Shown: positions 13,278 through 21,216 of the stretch, in pieces
How positions within the stretch are numbered: position 1 is the first letter of the stretch
How the letters are laid out: every line of letters begins with the position of its first letter
Source: CAIXSC01 sp046349935
GTDB taxonomy: Bacteria > Planctomycetota > Planctomycetia > Pirellulales > Pirellulaceae
DNA: 64,000 nt
Direction: 5' to 3'
Assembly (NCBI GenBank): GCA_046349935.1
Contig: JAXMBK010000003.1
Coordinates: 62,001-126,000, forward strand
Position numbers and translations under genes: made by a program
The notes under the pieces: model-generated
Told to the model about the DNA's origin: nothing
Seen by the model: only the letters and a program-made list of their open reading frames with translations
Database searches by the model: none

Positions 13278-13808
13278 CTACGCTTGAGCCTCGTCCCCCT
13301 CGGACTTCTTCTTGATCTGGCTCGCCAACGCGCCGCCGGCTGCCGTGAGCTGCGACACGAGCTGAGAGCCCGGAGCCAAAATCTGGCCCAACAAAATGCT
13401 GAGCTGCTCGGTGCGACTGGGCCACTTGCTGACCTCTTCCACACGCGACGAGCTCAACTTTTCGCGATCCATCATGCCGCCCAGCGTCGAGAACTTCTCG
13501 AACTGCGGCTCCTTCTGAATCTCCAGCACGTCCTTGGTGAGCTGCACGAAGTCGCTCGCGCCCCAGCAAATGGCCGACGATCCGGCCACGCCTTCGAACG
13601 CACCCGCCAACGGAGTGCCTTCCACGGCCCGGGCGGCCAAGCTGTTCTTCACCACCAAGAGACTGATATTCTTTTCTCGCAGCTTCTTACGCAGCGAGAA
13701 CGTGGAAGCCGTATTGAGGCCGATCACGTTGACGACCACCGCGTCTTGGACGCCCTTGAGACGAGCTCGAATCTCGTCGGTCACCAACTGCTTCACTACC
13801 TTGCTCAT
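13278..13808 (-). CDS. rplJ: 50S ribosomal protein L10
   Basis: 176 residues. L10 anchors L7/L12 dimers to 23S rRNA at the stalk base. The N-terminal rRNA-binding domain has LKGVQDAVVVNVIGLN and KNISLLVVKNSLAARAVEGT. The C-terminal helix that carries L12 dimers (LSILLGQILAPGSQLVSQL) ends in a charged tail. The 96-base leader between rplA and this gene is short for an L10-type autoregulatory structure, and I see no clear one. Confidence 0.97.
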   Translation of the reverse strand: MSKVVKQLVTDEIRARLKGVQDAVVVNVIGLNTASTFSLRKKLREKNISLLVVKNSLAARAVEGTPLAGAFEGVAGSSAICWGASDFVQLTKDVLEIQKEPQFEKFSTLGGMMDREKLSSSRVEEVSKWPSRTEQLSILLGQILAPGSQLVSQLTAAGGALASQIKKKSEGDEAQA

Positions 13809-13904
13809 ATCCTCTCCCCGACTTCTTCACATCTGCGAACTACGTTTCGCACTGCCTTGATTACGCCGCGAGCACCATTCCGCACGATCGCGTTACACCG
13901 GCCT

Positions 13905-14591
13905 CTACGCCGCCACCAGCACGCTGGGGGACATCGTCGCACAGATGGCGATGGTCCGGACGTAAGTCCCCTTCACCGCCGACGGCTTGATGCTCTGCAG
14001 GTACTCAAGAAACGCATGAATGTTCTCGCGCAGCTTGTCCGCCGAGAAGCTCATCTTCCCGACCACGGCGTGCACATTGCCGCCCGCATCCACGCGGAAC
14101 TCCACCTTGCCCGCTTTATATTCCTTCACCACGCGAGACACGTCGGCCGTGACCGTGCCGGCTCGCGGCGACGGCATCAAACCGCGGGGACCGAGCACCT
14201 TGCCCAACGGCCCGACCAAACCCATCATGTCCGGCGCCGCGATGCAGACATCGAACTCCGTCCAACCGTCCTTAATCTTCTTCGCCAACTCCTCTTGGCC
14301 CACCTCGTCGGCGCCCGCTTCCTTCGCCGCGTCCGCCAAGGCCCCCTTCGCGAAGACGATCACGCGCTGCGAACGGCCAATCCCGTTCGGGAGCACCACC
14401 GACCCGCGAACCAACTGATCCGCTTGCTTCGGGTCGACGCCCAATCGAACGTGAACTTCGACCGTTTCGTCGAACTTCTTCGCCCCGGCGGCGCCATAGG
14501 CCTTCAGAATGTCCACAGCCTGCCCGAGCGGCACCGCATTGGCCACCTGCTTCGCCGCCATCGCCTTGTACTTCTTCGTCTGCTTCGCCAT
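13905..14591 (-). CDS. rplA: 50S ribosomal protein L1
   Basis: 228 residues starting MAKQTKKYKAM. The frame is open 19 codons upstream to 14648, but this lysine-rich start matches L1 proteins. Typical L1 blocks are visible: AVDILKAYGAAGAKKFDETVEVHVRLGVDPKQADQ split around residues 27-61, the PNGIGRSQRVIVFAKG strand, and MGLVGPLGKVLGPRGLMPSP. L1 forms the mobile stalk by the E site. In many bacteria it represses its own rplK-rplA mRNA. The gap to rplK is 107 bases. Confidence 0.98.
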   Translation of the reverse strand: MAKQTKKYKAMAAKQVANAVPLGQAVDILKAYGAAGAKKFDETVEVHVRLGVDPKQADQLVRGSVVLPNGIGRSQRVIVFAKGALADAAKEAGADEVGQEELAKKIKDGWTEFDVCIAAPDMMGLVGPLGKVLGPRGLMPSPRAGTVTADVSRVVKEYKAGKVEFRVDAGGNVHAVVGKMSFSADKLRENIHAFLEYLQSIKPSAVKGTYVRTIAICATMSPSVLVAA

Positions 14592-14698
14592 GTTCGCTCT
14601 GCTTTCGCAACTTTCAAGCCGCCGCGGACTGCCAACCGCGTTGATCACTGTCCGATTGTTCCACTGCGGCTCGCAATGATTGCCCGCCGCTCACTCGA

Positions 14699-15130
14699 CT
14701 AATCCACCACTTCAATGCCCATGCTGCGAGCCGTCCCCTCGATCATGCGCTTGGCATGCTCCAGATCGCGAGCATTCAAATCATCTTTCTTCTTCTTGCA
14801 GATGTCTTCGACTTGAGCCCGAGTGACCTTGCCGACCTTGTCCTTATTCGGGACGCCAGCGCCCTTCGCAATGCCCGCGGCGATCTTGAGCAGCGCCGAG
14901 GCCGGCGGGCTCTTCGTCACGAACTCGAACGTGCGGTCGCTGTAAACCGACACCACCACCGGAATCGGCGTGCCAGCATACTCCCGGGTTCGCTCGTTGA
15001 ACTGCGATACGAACTGACCCAAGTTGATACCGAACTTACCCAACGACGTACCGACCGGGGGCGCCGGAGTCGCCTGTCCACCAGGAACCTGAAACTTCGC
15101 CTGGCCCACCAATTGTCGCTGCTTCGCCAT
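14699..15130 (-). CDS. rplK: 50S ribosomal protein L11
   Basis: 143 residues, normal for L11. The N-terminal domain proline motif reads GGQATPAPPVGTSLGKFG, close to the canonical GxANPAPPVGPALGQ. The prolines in this motif are the ones involved in stringent-response signalling and thiopeptide binding. The C-terminal rRNA-binding domain (VTRAQVEDICKKKKDDLNAR, then MIEGTARSMGIEV) is typical. It is followed by rplA, as in most bacteria. Confidence 0.98.
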   Translation of the reverse strand: MAKQRQLVGQAKFQVPGGQATPAPPVGTSLGKFGINLGQFVSQFNERTREYAGTPIPVVVSVYSDRTFEFVTKSPPASALLKIAAGIAKGAGVPNKDKVGKVTRAQVEDICKKKKDDLNARDLEHAKRMIEGTARSMGIEVVD

Positions 15131-15231
15131 GACCGTGCCCGTTGGGAATCTTTGAAACGTGTCTTTGTGCGGTCTGGAAGGCTTGTCGTCAAGCCCCAGC
15201 CGCAGAATTCTTGGATTTTGTACCGCCCGCG

Positions 15232-16077
15232 CTAAACGGCTTCAATCTGCCAGTGGTCTAACTCCACGGGGTTCGGACGACCGAAAATGTTGATCATCAC
15301 GATCACGCGGCCGTGCGCCTGATCGATCGCCGAAACATCTCCCTCGAAATTCAGGAAGTAACCTTCCTTCACCCGCACGCGATCACCCGCCTTAAATGGA
15401 ATCGCCGTACGGACTTGGTTTGCGCCGTCATCTTGAGGCTTCATCGCCCGCAAGATCTTGTCGACTTCGTTTTGCGGCATGATCGTCGGCTTGCCGGTCG
15501 ATCCCGTAAAGTCGCCAATCCCCCCCGTTTCGCGGACAACGAACCAAGTTTCGTCATTCAGCGCCATATTCACGAGCAAATAGCCCGGGTAAAGCTTCTT
15601 CTTGACGATCTTCCGCTTGCCGTTCTTGAACTCGGCGACGTCTTCCGTCGGCACGATCACATCGCCGAAGTAACGCTCCAGCCCCGCAATACGCACGCGC
15701 CGCAACAGGGCCGACTTGATCGAATCCTCGCGATTGACCTGCACCTTCAGGATATACCAGTCGCGTTGTACATCCTCCTCGTCCGGCTCTTCAATCAGCT
15801 CCAAAGGCTCAACCGGCCCCTCATCCTCCGGAATCTCATCCAACAGCTCGTCATCAGACAGCTCGTCATCCGAGAGATTATCGCCCGAGAGATTGCCGTC
15901 CGCAGCCTCCAGATCGCTTTCTGCGACTCGCCCCGTAGCAGCCGCCGCTGCTTCGCTCGCCGACAACGATTGCTCCGGCAGTTGCTCTGGCAGTTGCTCC
16001 GACACCTGCTCCAACGGTTGTTCGGGAACAGAACCTTCCTGAGCTGCCGCTTCGTCGCCCATCGCACCATCAGTCAT
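15232..16077 (-). CDS. nusG: transcription termination/antitermination factor NusG with acidic N-terminal extension
   Basis: 281 residues, about 100 more than standard NusG. The conserved part starts at residue 106 (DWYILKVQVNRED), runs through the NGN domain (YPGYLLVNMALNDETWFVV, VRETGGIGDF) and ends with a KOW domain (KAGDRVRVKEGYFLNFEGDV). The extra N-terminus is acidic and low in complexity, with short repeats such as EQLPEQLPEQ (28-36) and LSDDELSDDEL (68-78), and it looks disordered. NusG binds RNA polymerase and couples to Rho or ribosomes. The gene lies between secE (64-base gap) and rplK (101-base gap), the standard place. Confidence 0.97.
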   Translation of the reverse strand: MTDGAMGDEAAAQEGSVPEQPLEQVSEQLPEQLPEQSLSASEAAAAATGRVAESDLEAADGNLSGDNLSDDELSDDELLDEIPEDEGPVEPLELIEEPDEEDVQRDWYILKVQVNREDSIKSALLRRVRIAGLERYFGDVIVPTEDVAEFKNGKRKIVKKKLYPGYLLVNMALNDETWFVVRETGGIGDFTGSTGKPTIMPQNEVDKILRAMKPQDDGANQVRTAIPFKAGDRVRVKEGYFLNFEGDVSAIDQAHGRVIVMINIFGRPNPVELDHWQIEAV

Positions 16078-16141
16078 TGCAGCAACCCCTAGGAAAATCG
16101 ATCCGCTCGCCTACCCAACTGCGCTCAGCAATGCGGCCCAT

Positions 16142-16579
16142 TTACTGAACGATCCCGACCCAGCGAAACAGGGCCGTCCAGAACACGTCGAATCCAAACA
16201 GCAGCGCGGACATCGAAAACAGAACAAAAATCACCACCGCCGCACTCCGATAAAGTTCGGACTTCGTCGGCCATGACACCTTGTTCATTTCCGCTTCGAC
16301 GGCGATGAGAAAGTCAGCAAAACGAGCTACGTTGACCAAGCGAAAGGCCACCCAAGCGCCCGCGGCCAACACCGCCAGCGGCGCCAAATAGCGAGCCCCT
16401 GCGAACCACTCAGCCCCCTCCAGCATGCGCGACAAACGGTAGGCGCCGATCGCCACCGTCGCCACAATCGCCCAAAAGGTGATCTGCCGAGCGTACTTGC
16501 CCTGACTGCGCTTGTAGATGCCGCCCTGAAAGAGCTCTGTCAGGACGGTATTCGCGACTGCGGTCTTTTCTGTGGTCAT
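16142..16579 (-). CDS. secE: preprotein translocase subunit SecE
   Basis: 145 residues with three predicted membrane helices, about 33-50, 64-82 and 113-135. This is the longer three-helix form rather than the one-helix form of many bacteria. The signature amphipathic helix before the last membrane segment is clear: FLIAVEAEMNKVSWPTKSEL. SecE clamps the SecY channel. It is followed by nusG and preceded by tRNA-Trp, as in most bacteria. Confidence 0.96.
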   Translation of the reverse strand: MTTEKTAVANTVLTELFQGGIYKRSQGKYARQITFWAIVATVAIGAYRLSRMLEGAEWFAGARYLAPLAVLAAGAWVAFRLVNVARFADFLIAVEAEMNKVSWPTKSELYRSAAVVIFVLFSMSALLFGFDVFWTALFRWVGIVQ

Positions 16580-16619
16580 CGACGATTTCCGTACCGATTC
16601 GTACTCGACAAGACGCTAG

Positions 16620-16692
16620 CAGGGGCGGAGGGAATCGAACCCGCAACCGCTGGTTTTGGAGACCAGTGCTCTACCAATTGAGCTACACCCCT
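16620..16692 (-). tRNA. tRNA-Trp (CCA)
   Basis: A 73-base cloverleaf. The acceptor stem is AGGGGTG with CGCCCCT (one G-T pair) and the discriminator base is G. The anticodon arm CTGGT-CTCCAAA-ACCAG gives CCA. The T stem has one C-T mismatch. No CCA is encoded. It lies between tuf and secE, a common bacterial arrangement. Confidence 0.95.
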
Positions 16693-16784
16693 GAGGTTTC
16701 TCCTCAGTGCCATCCAGCGAAGCGGCGGGGCCGTCGTCCGACCCCGCCTGCACGCTCGATTGCCGCCGTAGTTTCCGCCGGAAA

Positions 16785-17981
16785 CTACTCGAGGATCTTC
16801 GTCACGACGCCCGAGCCGACCGTGCGGCCGCCTTCGCGAATCGCGAAGCGGACGCCGTCGTCCATGGCGATCGGCTTGCCCAACTCGACCGTCACCTTCA
16901 CGTTGTCGCCCGGCATGCACATTTCGGCGCCGACCAAGTTGGCCGAGCCGGTGACGTCGGTCGTACGGAAGTAGAACTGCGGGCGGTAGCCGCTGAAGAA
17001 CGGCGTGTGACGGCCGCCTTCGTCCTTCGACAAGCAGTAGACTTCCGCTTCGAACTTCACGTGCGGGGTGATCGAGCCCGGCTTGGCCAGAACCTGACCG
17101 CGTTCGATGTCTTCACGCTTCACGCCGCGGAGCAAGCAGCCGACGTTGTCGCCCGCCTTGCCTTCGCCCAGTTCCTTACGGAACATTTCGACGCCCGTGA
17201 CGGTCGTCTTCGTGGCCTCCGGCTTCAGGCCGATGATCGCCACTTCGTCGCCGACCTTCACCATGCCGCGTTCAATTCGCCCCGTCGCCACCGTACCGCG
17301 GCCTTCGATCGAGAACACGTCTTCGATCGCCATGAGGAACGGCTTGTCTTCTTCGCGGTTCGGCTGCGGAATGAACGTATCGACCGCGTCCATCAGGTCG
17401 CTGATGCACTTCGAGGCGACCGGATCCGCCGGGCTGTTGTAGGCCGGCAAAGCGCTGCCGCGAATGATCGGCACATCGTTGCCCGGGAAGTTGTACTTGT
17501 TGAGCAGATCGCGGATTTCCATTTCCACGAGATCCAACAAGTCCGGATCGTCGACGAGGTCGATCTTGTTCATGAAGCAGACCAGCGCGGGCACGTTCAC
17601 TTGGCGCGCCAGCAGCACGTGCTCCTTAGTCTGCGGCATCGGGCCGTCCGCCGCCGACACGACCAGGATCGCACCGTCCATCTGAGCGGCGCCGGTGATC
17701 ATGTTCTTGATGAAGTCCGCGTGGCCCGGGCAGTCGATGTGAGCGTAGTGACGCTTGTCGGTTTCGTACTCGACGTGCGCCACCGCGATCGTCACCGTCT
17801 TCGTGGAGTCACGGACGGTACCACCCTTGGCGATGTCCGAATACGCCTTCGCCTTGGCCAAGTTCTTCGCAGCCTGCACCGCCAAAATGGCCGACGTCAA
17901 CGTCGTCTTGCCATGGTCAATGTGTCCAATCGTGCCAACGTTGCAGTGCGGCTTCGTCCGCTGAAAGACCTCTTTCGCCAT
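16785..17981 (-). CDS. tuf: elongation factor Tu
   Basis: 398 residues. GTPase motifs are GHIDHGKT (19-26), DCPGH (83-87, catalytic His87) and NKID. Domains II and III are typical, ending GGRTVGSGVVTKILE. Switch I is unusual: the near-universal EEKARGITI is replaced by TVRDSTKTVTIA (55-66), with two extra residues before it. The Mg-coordinating Thr (64) remains. The hydrophobic gate residues are Ile21 and Val63, the reverse of Val and Ile in E. coli. I believe this is a planctomycete trait rather than a defect. The gene sits between tRNA-Thr(GGT) and tRNA-Trp. A short hairpin (16768-16788) overlaps its stop codon. Confidence 0.98.
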   Translation of the reverse strand: MAKEVFQRTKPHCNVGTIGHIDHGKTTLTSAILAVQAAKNLAKAKAYSDIAKGGTVRDSTKTVTIAVAHVEYETDKRHYAHIDCPGHADFIKNMITGAAQMDGAILVVSAADGPMPQTKEHVLLARQVNVPALVCFMNKIDLVDDPDLLDLVEMEIRDLLNKYNFPGNDVPIIRGSALPAYNSPADPVASKCISDLMDAVDTFIPQPNREEDKPFLMAIEDVFSIEGRGTVATGRIERGMVKVGDEVAIIGLKPEATKTTVTGVEMFRKELGEGKAGDNVGCLLRGVKREDIERGQVLAKPGSITPHVKFEAEVYCLSKDEGGRHTPFFSGYRPQFYFRTTDVTGSANLVGAEMCMPGDNVKVTVELGKPIAMDDGVRFAIREGGRTVGSGVVTKILE

Positions 17982-18152
17982 TTTGTTCTACTACCTTTTG
18001 CCTAGTTAACCCTGTGCCTAGTTCTCGTTCCTACCGTGTAACGCCGTATCTCGAATTCGCCAGTACTTCTTCAATCCTGCAAGTACTTGCCAAAATCACT
18101 AGCACCCACCAAATCTTTCCATCACCATCAAACGCAATGCGGATCTCGAAAG

Positions 18153-18225
<73 letters not shown>

Positions 18226-18355
18226 CGGTCAACAGGCGCCACTGGCCGGGACGCCCAATCAAACCAACTCTTCCTGACATCTATCCGTCGCCCCAATCTC
18301 CCTGCTTTCATTACAGTCGGCCACTAACTTAAGCGCTTCGCAGCCATCCGAAAAG

Positions 18356-18426
18356 AGCGGGTGAAGGGAATCGAACCCTCGTGTGCAGCTTGGAAGGCTG
18401 CCGTTCTACCATTGAACTACACCCGC
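18356..18426 (-). tRNA. tRNA-Gly (TCC)
   Basis: A 71-base cloverleaf: acceptor GCGGGTG/CACCCGC, discriminator T, anticodon arm GCAGC-CTTCCAA-GCTGC giving TCC, and a four-base variable loop. It is third in the Thr-Tyr-Gly-Thr array. Confidence 0.96.
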
Positions 18427-18531
18427 AATCACTTCTGCCGTCCACTTTCCAACCACCACACTCGACCCACCCACCAATCAACTCAACCAACTCGCGAATC
18501 TTTCCCCACTCGACCGCCGTAGCCGTCGAAG

Positions 18532-18614
18532 TGGAGGGCGCAGGATTCGAACCTGCGAAGGCGTAAGCCATCAGATTTACAGTCTGACCCCTTTGACCGC
18601 TCGGGAAGCCCTCC
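18532..18614 (-). tRNA. tRNA-Tyr (GTA)
   Basis: An 83-base class II tRNA with a long variable arm. The acceptor stem is GGAGGGC/GCCCTCC and the discriminator is A. The anticodon arm CAGA-CTGTAAA-TCTG gives GTA. It is second in the array. Confidence 0.96.
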
Positions 18615-18703
18615 GCACTGCCGATCACTATCTCTCTTAAGGGCTCTTCTTTTCAAAGAGCTCCATCACAAACTCATTCACTCACCAACACCAACTGAAA
18701 CAG

Positions 18704-18776
18704 AGCCAGCGGTGGGACTCGAACCCACAACCTGCTGATTACAAATCAGCTGCTCTGCCAATTGAGCTACGCTGGC
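18704..18776 (-). tRNA. tRNA-Thr (TGT)
   Basis: A 73-base cloverleaf with acceptor GCCAGCG/CGCTGGC and discriminator T. The anticodon arm GCTGA-TTTGTAA-TCAGC gives TGT. It is the promoter-proximal tRNA of the array. Confidence 0.96.
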
Positions 18777-18806
18777 GAGCTCATTTTCTGGGACCGAAAA
18801 CCAGCA

Positions 18807-18834
18807 AATATAGCGATGACGGCCCAGCACGCAA
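18807..18834 (-). promoter_or_regulatory. predicted sigma-70 promoter for the tRNA-tuf operon
   Basis: On the minus strand TTGCGT (18834-18829), a 16-base spacer and TATATT (18812-18807) lie 30 bases before tRNA-Thr(TGT). It is the only AT-rich stretch between the sigma gene terminator and the tRNA array, which makes it the natural start of the tRNA-tuf transcript. Confidence 0.5.
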
Positions 18835-18872
18835 GGCCGATTCGACGATGCGAGCGGCATTTAACCAAAGTC

Positions 18873-18904
18873 GCGGGCCGGCGACAACCCGGTCGCCGGC
18901 CCGC
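18873..18904 (-). terminator. GC-rich hairpin after the sigma factor gene
   Basis: A perfect 13-base-pair stem, GCGGGCCGGCGAC (18873-18885) with its complement (18892-18904), closes a six-base loop. It lies 74 bases after the sigma gene stop codon and ahead of the tRNA promoter. The T-tract on the minus strand is weak (ACTTTGGTT), so termination may be inefficient or Rho-assisted. Confidence 0.6.
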
Positions 18905-18978
18905 AGTGTTTCTTGCTTCTCGAAAGTTTCCTACCTGCCGAAATCCGTCTCGTAATCCGCCCCACCCGCGGCCTGCTG

Positions 18979-20643
18979 CTACTCCAGCGGCTCCAGTCGT
19001 TCATCGGCCGCAGCCTGCCGCAGCTTGCTGAGAGCCCGAGCTTCGATCTGCCGCACCCGTTCCTTCGTCACCCCGATCTCCTCCCCCACCTCTTGCAGGG
19101 TGAGCGGCTGGAGGTCGGACGACAATCCGAACCGGCGCATGATGATCTTCTGTTCGCGGTCGTCGAGCTTCGTGAGCATCCGCGAGATCTGCTGCTCGAG
19201 ATTCCCTTGCTCCCGCTCCCGCTCCCACTGGTCGCTGCGTACATCCTCCGCAACTTGAAACATTTCCTCCTGACTCGTTCGGAACCGATCCCGCTGCTTG
19301 TTCTCCTCCGGGATGCTCCGCGCATAGTTCTTCATAATCGCCCACGTCGCGTAGGTGCTGAACTTGTTCCCCCGCGAGTAGTCAAACTTTTCCACAGCGC
19401 GAATGAGCGACATGTTTCCGTCGGAAACCAAGCTAAAGAAATCGTCCGACGGCGTTACGTGCCGCTTGGCGATCGAAACCACCAAGCGCAGATTGGCCTG
19501 CACCAACTGGTTCTTCACCCGCACCGCCTCGTGATACAGTCGCTCGATTTCGTCCATCTGACTCCCGCGCGGCCGCTCCATATCCAACTCCCCCCGCAGG
19601 GCGTTGGCGCGGAACTTCAGGAAGTTGAACTGCCGGAACAGGTGCGCCTCTTGCTCTCGAGTGAGCAACGGAACGTCGTACAGGGACGCCAAATAGGGCG
19701 GCAGGCCGGCAGGCGGTCGCGACCGCCGTCCATCCTCCACCGTCGGCGGCATCTCCGCCATGATCCGCTCCAACGCCCCCTTACGCGTAAACTCGGCGCT
19801 GGGGATGAAGTCGAGCGGCAATTCGGCGATACGCCGCGCCCGCATCTCGTTCACGATCCGGTAGACGCTCGACCGCGTCCGCCCCGCTTGGCTCGCCAAC
19901 TGCTCGACGCTCTCGCCGCTCAAATACCGCTGGTACAATTGCTCCCGCTCTTCCGCCGTGAGCCACGTCTGCCGCTCGGGGAAAATCGCCAACTCCGGAT
20001 TCGCCACGTCGTATTGCCACAAGGCATAACGCACCGTCTCTACGCTGCGTCCGAATTGCCGAGCCAAACGGCGAGCCGCCTCGGCGGGGCAGGCGCCGGC
20101 CTGCGCCAAGCGACGTGCCTTTTCCACCAGGTGCGCCCGATCCAAATCGGTCATCTGACTAAACTTTTCACTCCGCTCCACCTGCGTCTTGTTCCGCTGC
20201 ACGAACCGCTCCACGCTGCTCCGCAGGAACCCGACCCGCTTCCGCCGCCCAAACAAGAACCGGCGACTCACCAACCCCTGATCCCGCCAGCGCTGAATCG
20301 TCTTCGTTGAGACATTGAACATTTTGCTCAAGTCTTCCACGGTGTGCACCGGCTCCCCCGCCTCCTCGGCCTTCAGGTTCGCCGACTCCGACACGTCCTC
20401 CACGAACAGCCGCAAGTCGTGCTTCAGATCCCCCCCCATGACGGCGGGATTCCGAGTCGCGTCGGGGCGATAATCGGTCAACCGATAGCACAAGTACTCG
20501 TACGTATACTCGCGCTCCGACTCGATCTCTCCAATCAGCCGCTCCGCACGATTGATCTGGTCGACCTTCTTGTGACGCGGCGCAAACCGCACCTGCTGAT
20601 CACGCAACTCGCGAACAACCGAACTTTGGTACTGCGTATGCAT
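18979..20643 (-). CDS. large sigma-70 family factor with three extra HTH units
   Basis: 554 residues from MHTQYQ, chosen because AGGAAGGA sits about nine bases upstream; the frame is open 40 codons further. The last 180 residues are sigma-70. Region 2 is at 378-445 (QANLRLVVSIAKRHV, KFSTYATWAIMKNYARSI). Region 4 is at 492-543 (DDREQKIIMRRFGL, LTLQEVGEEIGVTKERVRQIE). Before these lie three apparent helix-turn-helix units: a MerR/excisionase-like one (100-146, VEDLSKMFNVSTKTIQRWRD), one at 183-210, and one at 243-268 (SVEQLASQAGRTRSSVYRI). Region 1.1 is absent. It is not the usual RpoD, and an alternative or global planctomycete sigma factor is likely. It may have its own transcript, ended by the hairpin at 18873-18904. 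Confidence 0.93.
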   Translation of the reverse strand: MHTQYQSSVVRELRDQQVRFAPRHKKVDQINRAERLIGEIESEREYTYEYLCYRLTDYRPDATRNPAVMGGDLKHDLRLFVEDVSESANLKAEEAGEPVHTVEDLSKMFNVSTKTIQRWRDQGLVSRRFLFGRRKRVGFLRSSVERFVQRNKTQVERSEKFSQMTDLDRAHLVEKARRLAQAGACPAEAARRLARQFGRSVETVRYALWQYDVANPELAIFPERQTWLTAEEREQLYQRYLSGESVEQLASQAGRTRSSVYRIVNEMRARRIAELPLDFIPSAEFTRKGALERIMAEMPPTVEDGRRSRPPAGLPPYLASLYDVPLLTREQEAHLFRQFNFLKFRANALRGELDMERPRGSQMDEIERLYHEAVRVKNQLVQANLRLVVSIAKRHVTPSDDFFSLVSDGNMSLIRAVEKFDYSRGNKFSTYATWAIMKNYARSIPEENKQRDRFRTSQEEMFQVAEDVRSDQWEREREQGNLEQQISRMLTKLDDREQKIIMRRFGLSSDLQPLTLQEVGEEIGVTKERVRQIEARALSKLRQAAADERLEPLE

Positions 20644-20788
20644 CGACTTACCATTCCTTCCTGAAGCCAGCCTCGTTCCCTGCGACTCCGTCGCAAGACC
20701 GACTCCCGCACTCCTTGGGTTTTGCTCGCGAACTTCCCGTCGCGTCGCGCCACACGCTCCCAACTCAGCCTTCCTGGACTCAGCGGAT

Positions 20789-20827
20789 CACGTCTGCCTT
20801 GGTTCACGTCTGCCCTGGTTCACGTCC
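20789..20827. repeat. 16-bp tandem repeat, about 2.4 copies
   Basis: CACGTCTGCCTTGGTT is repeated as CACGTCTGCCCTGGTT and then a partial CACGTCC. It lies about 150 bases upstream of the sigma gene start. A regulatory role is possible but not shown. Confidence 0.7.
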
Positions 20828-20838
20828 CAGCTTGCGAC

Positions 20839-20868
20839 GACTGTCGCTGAATTGGACAGACTGTCGCT
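20839..20868. repeat. 10-bp direct repeat with 20-bp period, operator-like
   Basis: GACTGTCGCT occurs at 20839-20848 and 20859-20868, exactly two helical turns apart. The second copy overlaps the palindrome GACAG-A-CTGTC (20855-20865). The layout suits a dimeric regulator acting on the sigma gene. This is inference from geometry only. Confidence 0.4.
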
Positions 20869-21216
20869 CTTTCCGTTCCGACTGTGCTACGCACCCACAC
20901 CCCCGCAAGTTCACTAACAATATGCGGCTTCGAGCCACAACCCCATACACCGCATATCATTACAAACAATCCACGGTCCCTCGAGTCTCGCCCCGGCCCC
21001 AAGCAACGGCAGCCTATGACTTTGTCGCTCGAAAGTCCAGCAAAGTTCGCGCCAAAGACGATTTTGAGCCCGATTTCGCCGCTCCCGACGAAACCGCCTC
21101 AAGCACCGCCCCCCTTACAATCCGATGAATCGTAAAAAGGGTCCAAAACCGGCCCTGGTTTTTAGACGGAATTCCGAAAAAAAAGTCACGCGGCATCCTA
21201 GACAAGCGATTCTCCC

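Larger units (their letters stand above)
20644..21216. other. non-coding region upstream of the sigma gene
   Basis: 573 bases between the divergent sigma gene (minus) and the secreted protein gene at 21217 (plus). No open frame here looks coding. It holds the tandem and direct repeats listed separately, and an inverted repeat ATATGCGG (20920-20927) with CCGCATAT (20950-20957). A weak hairpin AAAACC/GGTTTT at 21145-21162 lies shortly before the plus-strand gene. Confidence 0.6.

Noticed and set aside
18913..20310. 465-codon frame opposite the sigma factor gene
   Set aside because: Antisense shadow; the sigma regions on the minus strand are unmistakable.
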